32,867 bases of DNA, taken from the NCBI GenBank assembly GCA_003854985.1, contig RQOG01000014.1, positions 1 to 32,867 of the forward strand, given 5' to 3'. The notes below the pieces were generated by a model that was not told where the DNA came from, made no database searches, and saw only the letters and a list, made by a program, of their open reading frames with translations. How positions within the stretch are numbered: position 1 is the first letter of the stretch; each line of letters starts with the position of its first letter. Source of the stretch: Calditrichota bacterium. Lineage in GTDB: Bacteria; Calditrichota; Calditrichia; Calditrichales; Calditrichaceae. The translations under genes were made by a program, and so were the position numbers. Positions 26,024 through 32,867 of this stretch are shown in pieces.

Positions 26024-26046
26024 TTAACCGGTAACTTTAACGGTAA
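26024..26046 (+). promoter_or_regulatory. Putative LacI-family operator repeats
   Basis: TTAACCGGTAA (26024-26034) and TTAACGGTAA (26037-26046) are two near-palindromic direct copies with the central CG typical of LacI-family sites. They lie between the putative -10 and the regulator start codon, a position suited to autorepression. Inferred only from sequence. Confidence 0.35.
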
Positions 26047-26053
26047 AGAAAAA

Positions 26054-27082
26054 ATGGCGCTAAACAATAAACATGCTACTTTAAAAGATATCGCCGAAGT
26101 ATTGATGGTCAGCAAGGTAACGGTATCCAAAGCCCTGCGCGATCATCCGGATATTGGGCTGGAAACCAAAAACAAAGTAAAAGAAGTAGCCCGTAAAATA
26201 GGCTATATGCCTAACCTGATGGCCAGGAATCTCTCTTCCCGCAAGTCCACTACCATCGGCCTGATCGTGCCCAAAATTGCCCACCATTTTTTCTCGGATG
26301 TTATCGAAGCGATTTATCAGAAAGCGTATGAGTGTAATTACGATATTATTCTAACCGTATCTCAGGAAAATCCGGAAAATGAAGCAAAACATATAGAAAC
26401 CCTGCTGTCCATGCATGTGGACGCGATTCTTGTATCGGTTACACAATTTACGAAATCCATTAAAAGCTTCACTATTGTTAAAAGCCGCAATGTGCCGCTT
26501 GTGTTTTTCGACCGCGTTATCGAACAAAACCAGTTCAGCACCATTTCTTCAGATGATGAAGAGGGCGCTTATAACGGCGTAAAAAAAATGATTGACAACG
26601 GTGTAAGAAAAATCGCTCATTTTTCAGGATACGGATATACCAGCATTGGTAATGGCCGATTGAAAGGGTTTATGCGGGCTATGCATGAGGCCAACCTGGA
26701 TGTGAAAGAGGATTGGATATTGGAAGGCGGTTTTTCGGTGCAGGACGGCTATGACAGTTTTAAAAAGTTGCAGCAGACGGGTAAGATGCCGGAGATGATT
26801 TTTACCGTCACCTATCCTGTAGCGCTTGGAGCGCTCAAAGCAGCCAGAGAAACCGGCGTAAAAATACCGGGCGACCTGGAATTATTCAGTTTCGGGGGCG
26901 CAGATTATTTATCGCTATTTTCGCCCTCAATTCCCTATATTGCCCAGCCGGCGCGGGAATTGGGCGTGCAGGCCTTTAAACTTGTTTATGAAGAAGCGCT
27001 GGCGCCCTATTCCAGACCTGCAAAGCATATGAAAATAGCAACAAGTTTAGTGTTTTCTAATTCATTAATTATGAATCAGTGA
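26054..27082 (+). CDS. LacI-family transcriptional regulator
   Basis: A 342-aa LacI/GalR-family repressor, normal length. The N-terminal helix-turn-helix (about residues 8-30, ATLKDIAEVLMVSKVTVSKA) and hinge helix (about 50-62, PNLMARNLSSRKS) bind DNA. The rest is a periplasmic-binding-protein-like sensor domain (about 66-340) beginning TIGLIVPKIAHHFFSDVIEA, with VFFDRVIEQNQFSTISSDD and GLRKIAH-type strands in the middle. As first gene of a hexuronate operon it most likely senses a hexuronate or pathway intermediate and controls these genes. The next gene's ribosome site (GAGGAAAG) overlaps its stop codon, so they are cotranscribed. Confidence 0.92.
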   Translation: MALNNKHATLKDIAEVLMVSKVTVSKALRDHPDIGLETKNKVKEVARKIGYMPNLMARNLSSRKSTTIGLIVPKIAHHFFSDVIEAIYQKAYECNYDIILTVSQENPENEAKHIETLLSMHVDAILVSVTQFTKSIKSFTIVKSRNVPLVFFDRVIEQNQFSTISSDDEEGAYNGVKKMIDNGVRKIAHFSGYGYTSIGNGRLKGFMRAMHEANLDVKEDWILEGGFSVQDGYDSFKKLQQTGKMPEMIFTVTYPVALGALKAARETGVKIPGDLELFSFGGADYLSLFSPSIPYIAQPARELGVQAFKLVYEEALAPYSRPAKHMKIATSLVFSNSLIMNQ

Positions 27083-27091
27083 GGAAAGCAA

Positions 27092-28504
27092 ATGGCAAAG
27101 TTGGAGTTAAATGAATATCGTTTATTCGACCCCGAACCCGGGGTGCGAAAAATCGCCCGCGAGTTGTATGAGCAGGTTAAAGACCTGCCTATCATCAGTC
27201 CGCATGGTCATGTGGATCCAATGATTTTAGCGGATAACAAACCATTCCCGGATCCTACGGAACTCATTCTTATCCCGGATCATTATGCCCATCGTATGTT
27301 GTATTCGCAGGGTGTTCCGCTGGAATCGCTCGGTATTCCTTCTGTGGATGGAACGCCTGTGGAAAAAGATCATCGAAAAATATGGCAGATTTTCGGCGAT
27401 CATTTTTATCTTTTTGCCGGTACGCCGACCGGCGTCTGGCTGAATCATGAATTCTACGAAGTCTTTGGTATCCGGGAAAAATTCAACGGACAATCGGCGC
27501 TGCGTATTTACGATCAGATTCAGGAAAAGCTGAATAGTCCGGAATTTCTGCCCAGGGCCCTATTCAAATGTTTTAATATCGAAGTTTTATCCACCACCGA
27601 TGGCGCTTCGGACACGCTGGAGCAGCATAAAAAGATTAAAGAGTCGGGATGGGATGGCCGGGTAGTTCCGTGCCTGCGTCCGGATGCAATAGTAAGTATC
27701 ACAGCGCCCAACTGGAAACCGGAGATTAATAAACTCGAAAAAACCGTTGGATATGAAATTTCTTCTTTTAAAAATTATATCCGGGCTATTGAAGATCGCC
27801 GGAAGTTCTTTAAAGCCATGGGCGCCACCTCCACAGACCAGGGCGTTTATAGTCCATATACTCATGAATTAAACGAAGCGGAAGCCGAAGCAGTATTTCA
27901 GCGTGGCCTTAAAGGACAGGCGTCGGAAGATGATGGAAATCTTTTTACCGCCCATATGCTGATGGAAATGGCCCGAATGAGTGTTGAAGACGGGTTGGTG
28001 ATGCAGATTCATCCCGGTTCATTCCGTAATCATAACCAGGTTGTGTTTAAACGTTTCGGCGCGGATAAGGGCTGCGATATACCGGTAGCCACCGAGTATA
28101 CCAATAATTTACGCGCTCTGTTAAATAAATATGGCTACAATCCTGCGCTTACCCTGATTGTTTTCACTCTGGATGAAACGACTTATGCCCGTGAACTGGC
28201 TCCGCTGGCCGGTCATTATCCGGCATTACGATTAGGTCCGGCATGGTGGTTTCACGATAGTTACCAGGGCATGACCCGTTATCGGCAGATGGTTACCGAA
28301 ACGGCCGGTATTTATAATACCGTTGGTTTTAATGATGATACCCGGGCTTTTCCTTCAATTCCGGCCCGGCATGATGTCAGCAGACGCGTTGATTCCAACT
28401 TTCTGGCCCGCATGGTAACCAGCCATTTAATCGATATGGAGGAAGCGCAGAAACTCAGTAAAGCCCTGGCCTATGAACTGGTGAAGAAAGCCTATAAACT
28501 ATAA
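27092..28504 (+). CDS. uxaC: Uronate (glucuronate) isomerase
   Basis: A 470-aa uronate isomerase, the usual length, which converts D-glucuronate to D-fructuronate and D-galacturonate to D-tagaturonate in the cytoplasm. It belongs to the amidohydrolase superfamily: SPHGHVDP provides the strand-1 His pair (H38, H40). The family blocks KCFNIEVLSTTDGA, MQIHPGSFRNHN, RLGPAWWFHDS and GFNDDTRAF (with the late catalytic Asp) follow in order. The start is clear, with GAGGAAAG 6 bases before the ATG. It precedes a TRAP transporter and uxaE, a complete import and isomerisation unit. Confidence 0.95.
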   Translation: MAKLELNEYRLFDPEPGVRKIARELYEQVKDLPIISPHGHVDPMILADNKPFPDPTELILIPDHYAHRMLYSQGVPLESLGIPSVDGTPVEKDHRKIWQIFGDHFYLFAGTPTGVWLNHEFYEVFGIREKFNGQSALRIYDQIQEKLNSPEFLPRALFKCFNIEVLSTTDGASDTLEQHKKIKESGWDGRVVPCLRPDAIVSITAPNWKPEINKLEKTVGYEISSFKNYIRAIEDRRKFFKAMGATSTDQGVYSPYTHELNEAEAEAVFQRGLKGQASEDDGNLFTAHMLMEMARMSVEDGLVMQIHPGSFRNHNQVVFKRFGADKGCDIPVATEYTNNLRALLNKYGYNPALTLIVFTLDETTYARELAPLAGHYPALRLGPAWWFHDSYQGMTRYRQMVTETAGIYNTVGFNDDTRAFPSIPARHDVSRRVDSNFLARMVTSHLIDMEEAQKLSKALAYELVKKAYKL

Positions 28505-28534
28505 CCGTCCTTAATAAGAATGGGAAGGTCACAG

Positions 28535-29506
28535 ATGAATTTGAAGATTCTGGTTTTTACAACACTTTTAGCCTTTTTAATGAGCTGTGGTGAAGAAAGT
28601 AAGGTGAAAATCCTGAAACTTGCTCATGTATTGGACACCACTCATCCGGTTCATAAAGCCATGGAATTCATGGCGGAAAAGGTAAAAGAAAACTCAAAAG
28701 GACTAATGCGTGTGGATATTTATCCCAGCAGTCAGCTCGGCGGAGAACGGGAAACAATTGAGCTTTTGCAGATCGGCAGCCTGGCCATGACGAAGGTTTC
28801 CGCCAGTCCCATGGAAACATTTGTTCCCGAAATGAAAATTTTCAGCGTGCCTTATGTCTTCCGCGATGAAGAGCATTTATGGAAAACGCTGGAAAGCGAC
28901 ATTGGTAAAAAGCTGCTCTTAGCCGGGCAAAAATTCAGATTAAGAGGATTGTGTTATTATGATGCCGGCAGCAGGAGTTTTTACACAAAGGATAAACAGG
29001 TCGTAATCCCTGCGGATTTAAAAGGATTAAAAATCCGGGTAATGAAAAGCAATACCGCAGTGGATATGGTAAAAGCGCTTGGCGGCTCGGCCACACCGAT
29101 TCCCTGGGGCGAGCTCTATACGGCATTGCAGCAGGGCGTTGTCGACGGCGCAGAAAATAATCCGCCCAGTTTTTTCCTTTCCAAACATTATGAAGTCTGC
29201 AAATACTACACCCTGGATGAACATACTTCGGTGCCGGATATTCTGTTGGTGAGTACGGAAATCTGGGAAGACCTGACCGAACAGCAGCAAAAATGGCTGC
29301 AGGATGCCGTTGACAAATCGATTCCATATGAAAAGATATTATGGAAGGAATCATCCGATGCCTCCCTTGAAGAAGTGCAAAAAGCCGGCGTAACCGTTTT
29401 AAGACCCGACAAAACACTTTTCAGAGAGCAGGTTGAGCCATTGCATGATTCCTATAAAGGCACGCCGGTTTATGAATTACTGCAGGAAATACAAAAAATT
29501 CAATAA
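28535..29506 (+). CDS. dctP: TRAP transporter substrate-binding protein (DctP), probable lipoprotein
   Basis: A 323-aa DctP-family solute receptor that hands substrate to the DctQM membrane unit. Family marks include YPSSQLGGERETIELLQIGS, then KGLKIRVMKS (with the conserved Arg that binds the carboxylate), LGGSATPIPWGELYTALQQG and VVDGAENNPPSF. The frame is open to ATG 28520, but the ATG at 28535 is chosen because GGAAGG lies 7 bases upstream and the signal sequence then begins MNLKILVF. This signal ends FLMSC with a candidate lipidated cysteine (C18), so the receptor may be membrane-anchored rather than free in the periplasm. Context indicates a hexuronate substrate. Confidence 0.93.
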   Translation: MNLKILVFTTLLAFLMSCGEESKVKILKLAHVLDTTHPVHKAMEFMAEKVKENSKGLMRVDIYPSSQLGGERETIELLQIGSLAMTKVSASPMETFVPEMKIFSVPYVFRDEEHLWKTLESDIGKKLLLAGQKFRLRGLCYYDAGSRSFYTKDKQVVIPADLKGLKIRVMKSNTAVDMVKALGGSATPIPWGELYTALQQGVVDGAENNPPSFFLSKHYEVCKYYTLDEHTSVPDILLVSTEIWEDLTEQQQKWLQDAVDKSIPYEKILWKESSDASLEEVQKAGVTVLRPDKTLFREQVEPLHDSYKGTPVYELLQEIQKIQ

Positions 29507-29520
29507 CAGAGGTATTGTCG

Positions 29521-30036
29521 ATGAAGGATATAAGCAAATATGTGGATAAAACCCTGTCCATATTCCTGATGATTTTAATGGGCGCTATGGTTCTGACCGT
29601 TACATGGCAGGTAATAACCCGGTTCATTCTGCCTCATCCCAGTTCATTTACGGAAGAATTGGCCCAGTTCCAGCTTGTATGGATCGGGGTGTTGGGCGCA
29701 AGTTACGCATTGCGTAAGAAAGCGCATCTTGGTATTGATATTATAGTGCATAAAGTAAGCCTTGCCAGTAATAAAGTTATTTATGTGATTGTGCATATAT
29801 GCATCATTCTCTTTGCTTTTTTTATAATGATTATAGGCGGTGTGCGATTGGTAAGTTTAACATTTATTCTGAAGCAGATTTCAGCTTCCATGGGTATTCC
29901 GATGGGATATATTTATATGGTTATTCCTGTAAGCGGCCTTCTGATGATTTATTATTCTATTCTGGCCATACAGGAAATTCGTCGTCCGGATTTTATGGCT
30001 GATTCTGCAGAGATACACAAGGGAGGCGATGTCTGA
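29521..30036 (+). CDS. dctQ: TRAP transporter small membrane subunit (DctQ)
   Basis: A 171-aa DctQ protein with four membrane helices (about residues 13-33, 47-67, 83-108, 125-150). The family pattern TWQVITRFILPHPSSFTEEL and GVLGASYALRKKAHLGIDI is clear. The frame begins at TTG 29515, but the ATG at 29521 is better placed for the AGAGG ribosome site. DctQ pairs with DctM to form the sodium-driven permease. Its stop overlaps the dctM start by one base (TGATG). Confidence 0.93.
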   Translation: MKDISKYVDKTLSIFLMILMGAMVLTVTWQVITRFILPHPSSFTEELAQFQLVWIGVLGASYALRKKAHLGIDIIVHKVSLASNKVIYVIVHICIILFAFFIMIIGGVRLVSLTFILKQISASMGIPMGYIYMVIPVSGLLMIYYSILAIQEIRRPDFMADSAEIHKGGDV

Positions 30037-31331
30037 TGGATTTATCCGTATTAGTGCTCATCACCAGTTTTGTGGTGCTTATTGCCTTAAGCGTTCCGAT
30101 AGCCTACAGCATTGGCATTTCAACGATTTTAACCATGTTATTTACAATTTCGTCCGGGCCCGCAGTTACAACGGTTGCCCAGCGTGTGGCCACCGGTATT
30201 GACAGTTTTGCCCTGCTGGCTATTCCGTTTTTTATTCTTTCCGGTCTGCTGATGGGCCGGGGAGGCATAGCGCGCCGGCTAATCGATTTTGCCAAAGCTC
30301 TGGTTGGCATGTTCCCCGGAGGTCTGGCCTATGTGAATGTTGTGGCCTGCATGTTTTTCGGCGCTATTTCCGGCTCGGCCGTGGCGGCAACATCGGCTAT
30401 CGGGGGATTCATGATTCCGATAATGAACAAGGAAGGTTATGATAAAAATTTTAATACCGCCGTTACCGTCACCGCTTCGACAACAGGATTACTGATTCCT
30501 CCAAGTAATGTGCTTATTGTTTATTCTTTGGCCAGCGGCGGCGTTTCCATTGCCGCATTATTTATTGCCGGTTATCTTCCCGGTATTTTGGTGGGAATCG
30601 GTTTAATCATTGTGGCGGCAATTTTAGCCGGAATGAAAAAGTATCCGGTCGGCGAAAGCCAGAATTTTATCGCAAGCCTTAAAAGGCTGATTGATGCCAT
30701 TCCCAGTTTATTTTTAATCGTTATTGTTATCGGTGGGATTATTGCCGGTCTGTTTACTGCAACCGAAGCCAGTGCGGTAGCGGTTATTTATTCCCTGTTG
30801 CTTTCTGTTTTAATCTATAGAGAAGTTAAATGGGCAGATTTGCCGGGCATTTTGATAAAAACCGTAGAAACCACGGCGATTGTAATGTTTCTAATCGGCA
30901 CTTCCACAGCTATGTCCTGGATTTTATCTTATGAAAATATTCCGCAGGATATCAGTAAATTCCTGATTGCGCTGACAGACAGTAAAATCATTATTCTGCT
31001 GATGATAAATTTAATTTTATTGGTAGTCGGTACGTTTATGGATATGACGCCGGCGATATTGATCTTTACGCCGATATTTCTGCCGGTTGTAACGCAATTG
31101 GGTGTCACGCCTTTACAATTCGGTATTGTCATGGTCTTAAATTTATCGATCGGATTAACCACGCCTCCCGTCGGATCCGTTTTATTTGTCGGCTGCGGTA
31201 TCGGTAATACCAGCATTATGTCGCTGACCAGAGCCCTGGTGCCGTTTTATATTATCATGATTATTGCGCTATTACTGGTTACGTTTATTCCATGGATTTC
31301 CCTGTACTTGCCTCAATTGTTTGGTTTTTAA
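30036..31331 (+). CDS. dctM: TRAP transporter large permease subunit (DctM)
   Basis: A 431-aa DctM permease with the expected 11-13 membrane helices and no large soluble part. Typical blocks are LLAIPFFILSGLLMGRGGIA, MFFGAISGSAVAATSAIGG, TASTTGLLIPPSNVLIVYS and, near the C-terminus, LSIGLTTPPVGSVLFVGCG. DctM carries the transport path and couples uptake to sodium. Translation is coupled to dctQ through a TGATG junction. The substrate is presumed to be glucuronate and/or galacturonate from the adjacent enzymes. Confidence 0.95.
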   Translation: MDLSVLVLITSFVVLIALSVPIAYSIGISTILTMLFTISSGPAVTTVAQRVATGIDSFALLAIPFFILSGLLMGRGGIARRLIDFAKALVGMFPGGLAYVNVVACMFFGAISGSAVAATSAIGGFMIPIMNKEGYDKNFNTAVTVTASTTGLLIPPSNVLIVYSLASGGVSIAALFIAGYLPGILVGIGLIIVAAILAGMKKYPVGESQNFIASLKRLIDAIPSLFLIVIVIGGIIAGLFTATEASAVAVIYSLLLSVLIYREVKWADLPGILIKTVETTAIVMFLIGTSTAMSWILSYENIPQDISKFLIALTDSKIIILLMINLILLVVGTFMDMTPAILIFTPIFLPVVTQLGVTPLQFGIVMVLNLSIGLTTPPVGSVLFVGCGIGNTSIMSLTRALVPFYIIMIIALLLVTFIPWISLYLPQLFGF

Positions 31332-31352
31332 TCAAAGGAGGAAAGAACGTAT

Positions 31353-32612
31353 ATGAGAAAAATAGAAAAATACTCTTTCGGCATTGGCGACCGGTTCAAT
31401 CACCAGGCTAAAGCCCAGCTTAGCGCGTTGATAGAAGCGGAAAAAACGGGTATTCATATTGTGCCCGTGTGGAATAAATCATACCGGGAACATTCGATTA
31501 TTTCCAGTATTCCATTGTCAACGAGAGAACAGGCCGATAAAGCGGTTAAAACGCTTAAATGGCGGAATTCCTATTATGTGGATGCGGATCATGTGGGATT
31601 GGTGAATGTGGATTTTTTTATTGATGCCGCGGATTTCTACACCCTTGATGTAGCGGATTTTATAGGAAAAGCCATTGATCCCGAGAGTATCAACCATTTT
31701 ATCGAAAGCCATCGTCAATATATCGGAAAATTAATTATACCTGGTATAGAGGAATCATTCGATGTGTCGGAAACATTTCTCCGGATCGTGGCCGGCAAAT
31801 ATCTTTTAGCGGCCCATGAAGCGGGTAAGATATTCCGGCATATCAGCTCGCAAAAAGATGTCGATAAAATTATCATTGAAGTGTCGATGGATGAGACCAA
31901 TGATCCGCAAACGCCCCTGGAATTATTTTTTATTTTATCCGCCCTGGCTATGGAAAAAATACCTTTGCAGACCATTGCGCCCAAATTCAGCGGCCGGTTT
32001 AACAAAGGCGTGGATTATGTGGGAGATATTAATGCCTTCAAAACAGAATTCGGGAACGATCTGGCCGTGCTCCGGTTTGCCGTTTCGGAATTTGGTTTGA
32101 GTGAGAACCTGAAGTTAAGCGTTCATTCCGGCAGTGATAAGTTTTCGATTTACCCGGTTATCAATGAGACGGTGCGGAAATTTGATGCAGGTCTGCATCT
32201 GAAAACCGCGGGAACAACCTGGCTGGAAGAGTTAATCGGGTTGGCGGAGGCCGGCGGGAACGGTTTAAAAATTGCCAAAGATATTTATGCCGCATCCCTG
32301 CAGAAATATGATATTCTTGTAGCGCCTTATGCGACAGTCATCGATATTAGACGTGATCAACTGCCGGGCGCGGAAGAAGTATCACGCTGGACTTCCGAAC
32401 AATATGTTAACGCTTTGCGTCATGATCCGGCTAATCCTGATTATAATATGAATCTGAGACAGCTCTTGCATGTGGGCTATAAAATAGCGGCAGACATGGA
32501 AAAGAAATTTACGGATGCCTTGGAAGAACATGAAAAAGTGATAAGCCGGAACGTTAAAATGAATATTTTGGAAAGACATGTTAAACCGATTTTTAGCGGG
32601 TTAAAGAAATAA
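31353..32612 (+). CDS. uxaE: Tagaturonate epimerase (UxaE family)
   Basis: A 419-aa protein of the UxaE type, the C3 epimerase that converts D-tagaturonate to D-fructuronate in bacteria that route galacturonate through the glucuronate branch (known from Thermotoga). I recognise the N-terminal pattern FGIGDRFNHQAKAQLSALIE with DADHVGLVN, and later PKFSGRFNKGVDYVGDI, SVHSGSDKFSIYP and KTAGTTWLEEL, consistent with a TIM-barrel sugar-acid enzyme. A very strong AAAGGAGG site lies 12 bases before the start. Together with uxaC upstream and an SDR reductase 11 bases downstream it would let both hexuronates converge on fructuronate. Family assignment is from memory. Confidence 0.85.
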   Translation: MRKIEKYSFGIGDRFNHQAKAQLSALIEAEKTGIHIVPVWNKSYREHSIISSIPLSTREQADKAVKTLKWRNSYYVDADHVGLVNVDFFIDAADFYTLDVADFIGKAIDPESINHFIESHRQYIGKLIIPGIEESFDVSETFLRIVAGKYLLAAHEAGKIFRHISSQKDVDKIIIEVSMDETNDPQTPLELFFILSALAMEKIPLQTIAPKFSGRFNKGVDYVGDINAFKTEFGNDLAVLRFAVSEFGLSENLKLSVHSGSDKFSIYPVINETVRKFDAGLHLKTAGTTWLEELIGLAEAGGNGLKIAKDIYAASLQKYDILVAPYATVIDIRRDQLPGAEEVSRWTSEQYVNALRHDPANPDYNMNLRQLLHVGYKIAADMEKKFTDALEEHEKVISRNVKMNILERHVKPIFSGLKK

Positions 32613-32623
32613 AAGGATAGGCC

Positions 32624-32867
32624 ATGAATTTAGATCAGCTTAAAGAAAGTTATAATCTTACGGGAAAAACTATTGTACTGACGGGTGGAAACGGTATTTT
32701 AGGCACTGAAATGGCTTTGGCGGCAGCAGGATGCGGCGCCAATGTAGCAATTTTGGATTTAAACACAACCGTAACGGAAGAAACGCAGGAAAAAATTAAC
32801 GGTGTTAACGGCAGGATAAAAATATTTTTAGGCAATGTGCTTAACCGGGAACAAATGATAGAAGCCA
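32624..32867 (+). CDS. SDR-family oxidoreductase (partial), probable mannonate dehydrogenase-type
   Basis: Truncated by the window end; 81 residues are visible. They contain the short-chain dehydrogenase fingerprint TGGNGILG (residues 20-27) and VAILDLN with D45 after strand 2, which favours NAD over NADP. The start has an AAGGATAGG ribosome site and follows uxaE by 11 bases. In pathway context the enzyme would reduce fructuronate to mannonate, the step normally done by UxuB, but SDR enzymes of this subgroup also oxidise gluconate or related acids, so the substrate is inferred. Confidence 0.85.
   Translation, partial: MNLDQLKESYNLTGKTIVLTGGNGILGTEMALAAAGCGANVAILDLNTTVTEETQEKINGVNGRIKIFLGNVLNREQMIEA

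Larger units (their letters stand above)
24980..26053. other. 1,074-bp noncoding region between divergent operons
   Basis: No gene is seen. The left third (24980-25360) should hold the promoter of the polysaccharide cluster on the minus strand, but no clear -35/-10 was identified. The middle (25361-25905) is the inverted cluster of composite repeats. The right end (25993-26046) holds a putative promoter and repeated operator-like sites of the LacI-type gene. Confidence 0.6.

Noticed and set aside
28520..28534. DctP start at ATG 28520
   Set aside because: It would put the ribosome site inside the coding sequence; ATG 28535 has the proper spacing and signal-peptide start.

Overview
This is a 32.9-kb bacterial chromosomal segment, Gram-negative by content: Omp85/TamA and TamB, an OPX-type polysaccharide exporter and a TRAP transporter. 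The gene set (Ste24-like M48 protease next to tamB/tamA, a multi-SLBB exporter, UxaC plus UxaE hexuronate enzymes, an AbiEii-type nucleotidyltransferase with a small partner) and the moderate-to-low GC suggest an FCB-group or related lineage such as Calditrichota or KSB1. That placement is inference; no rRNA or marker gene is present.

Region by region. (1) 1-3.6 kb is AT-rich accessory DNA: a Phd/ParE toxin-antitoxin pair, a long noncoding stretch with palindromic repeats, an Mrr-type restriction endonuclease and an unknown two-helix membrane protein. (2) 3.6-10.7 kb (+) is an envelope operon: Ste24-like membrane protease, TamB (1357 aa) and a TamA/BamA-type Omp85 protein, with the first two genes overlapping by ATGA. 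(3) 10.9-25.0 kb (-) is an exopolysaccharide (Wzx/Wzy-type) cluster. Read in its own direction it runs: six-SLBB OPX exporter, an inserted AbiEii-type module, Wzz, Wzy polymerase, Wzx flippase, methyltransferase, two GT4 glycosyltransferases, FkbM methyltransferase, a third glycosyltransferase and the initiating polyprenyl-phosphate sugar transferase. The part from Wzz onward is much more AT-rich than its surroundings. (4) 25.0-26.05 kb is noncoding and carries a second, inverted cluster of the composite repeats found at 0.87-1.2 kb. (5) 26.05 kb to the window end (+) is a hexuronate operon: LacI-type regulator, uronate isomerase (uxaC), TRAP transporter dctP-dctQ-dctM, tagaturonate epimerase (uxaE) and the start of an SDR dehydrogenase. 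It would import a hexuronate, isomerise it, epimerise the ketouronate and reduce it.

The strongest unusual signals are two. First, a composite ~300-bp noncoding unit with three palindromic modules in a fixed cyclic order occurs at both ends of the window in opposite orientation. Second, an AbiEii-type gene pair sits between the OPX and wzz genes, with a diverged copy of the last ~90 bp of the OPX gene left on its far side; this is the scar expected when an insertion regenerates the 3' end of its target gene. Weaker signals are two unrelated accessory genes with near-identical integron-like 5' leaders, and twin palindromes upstream of the Mrr gene.
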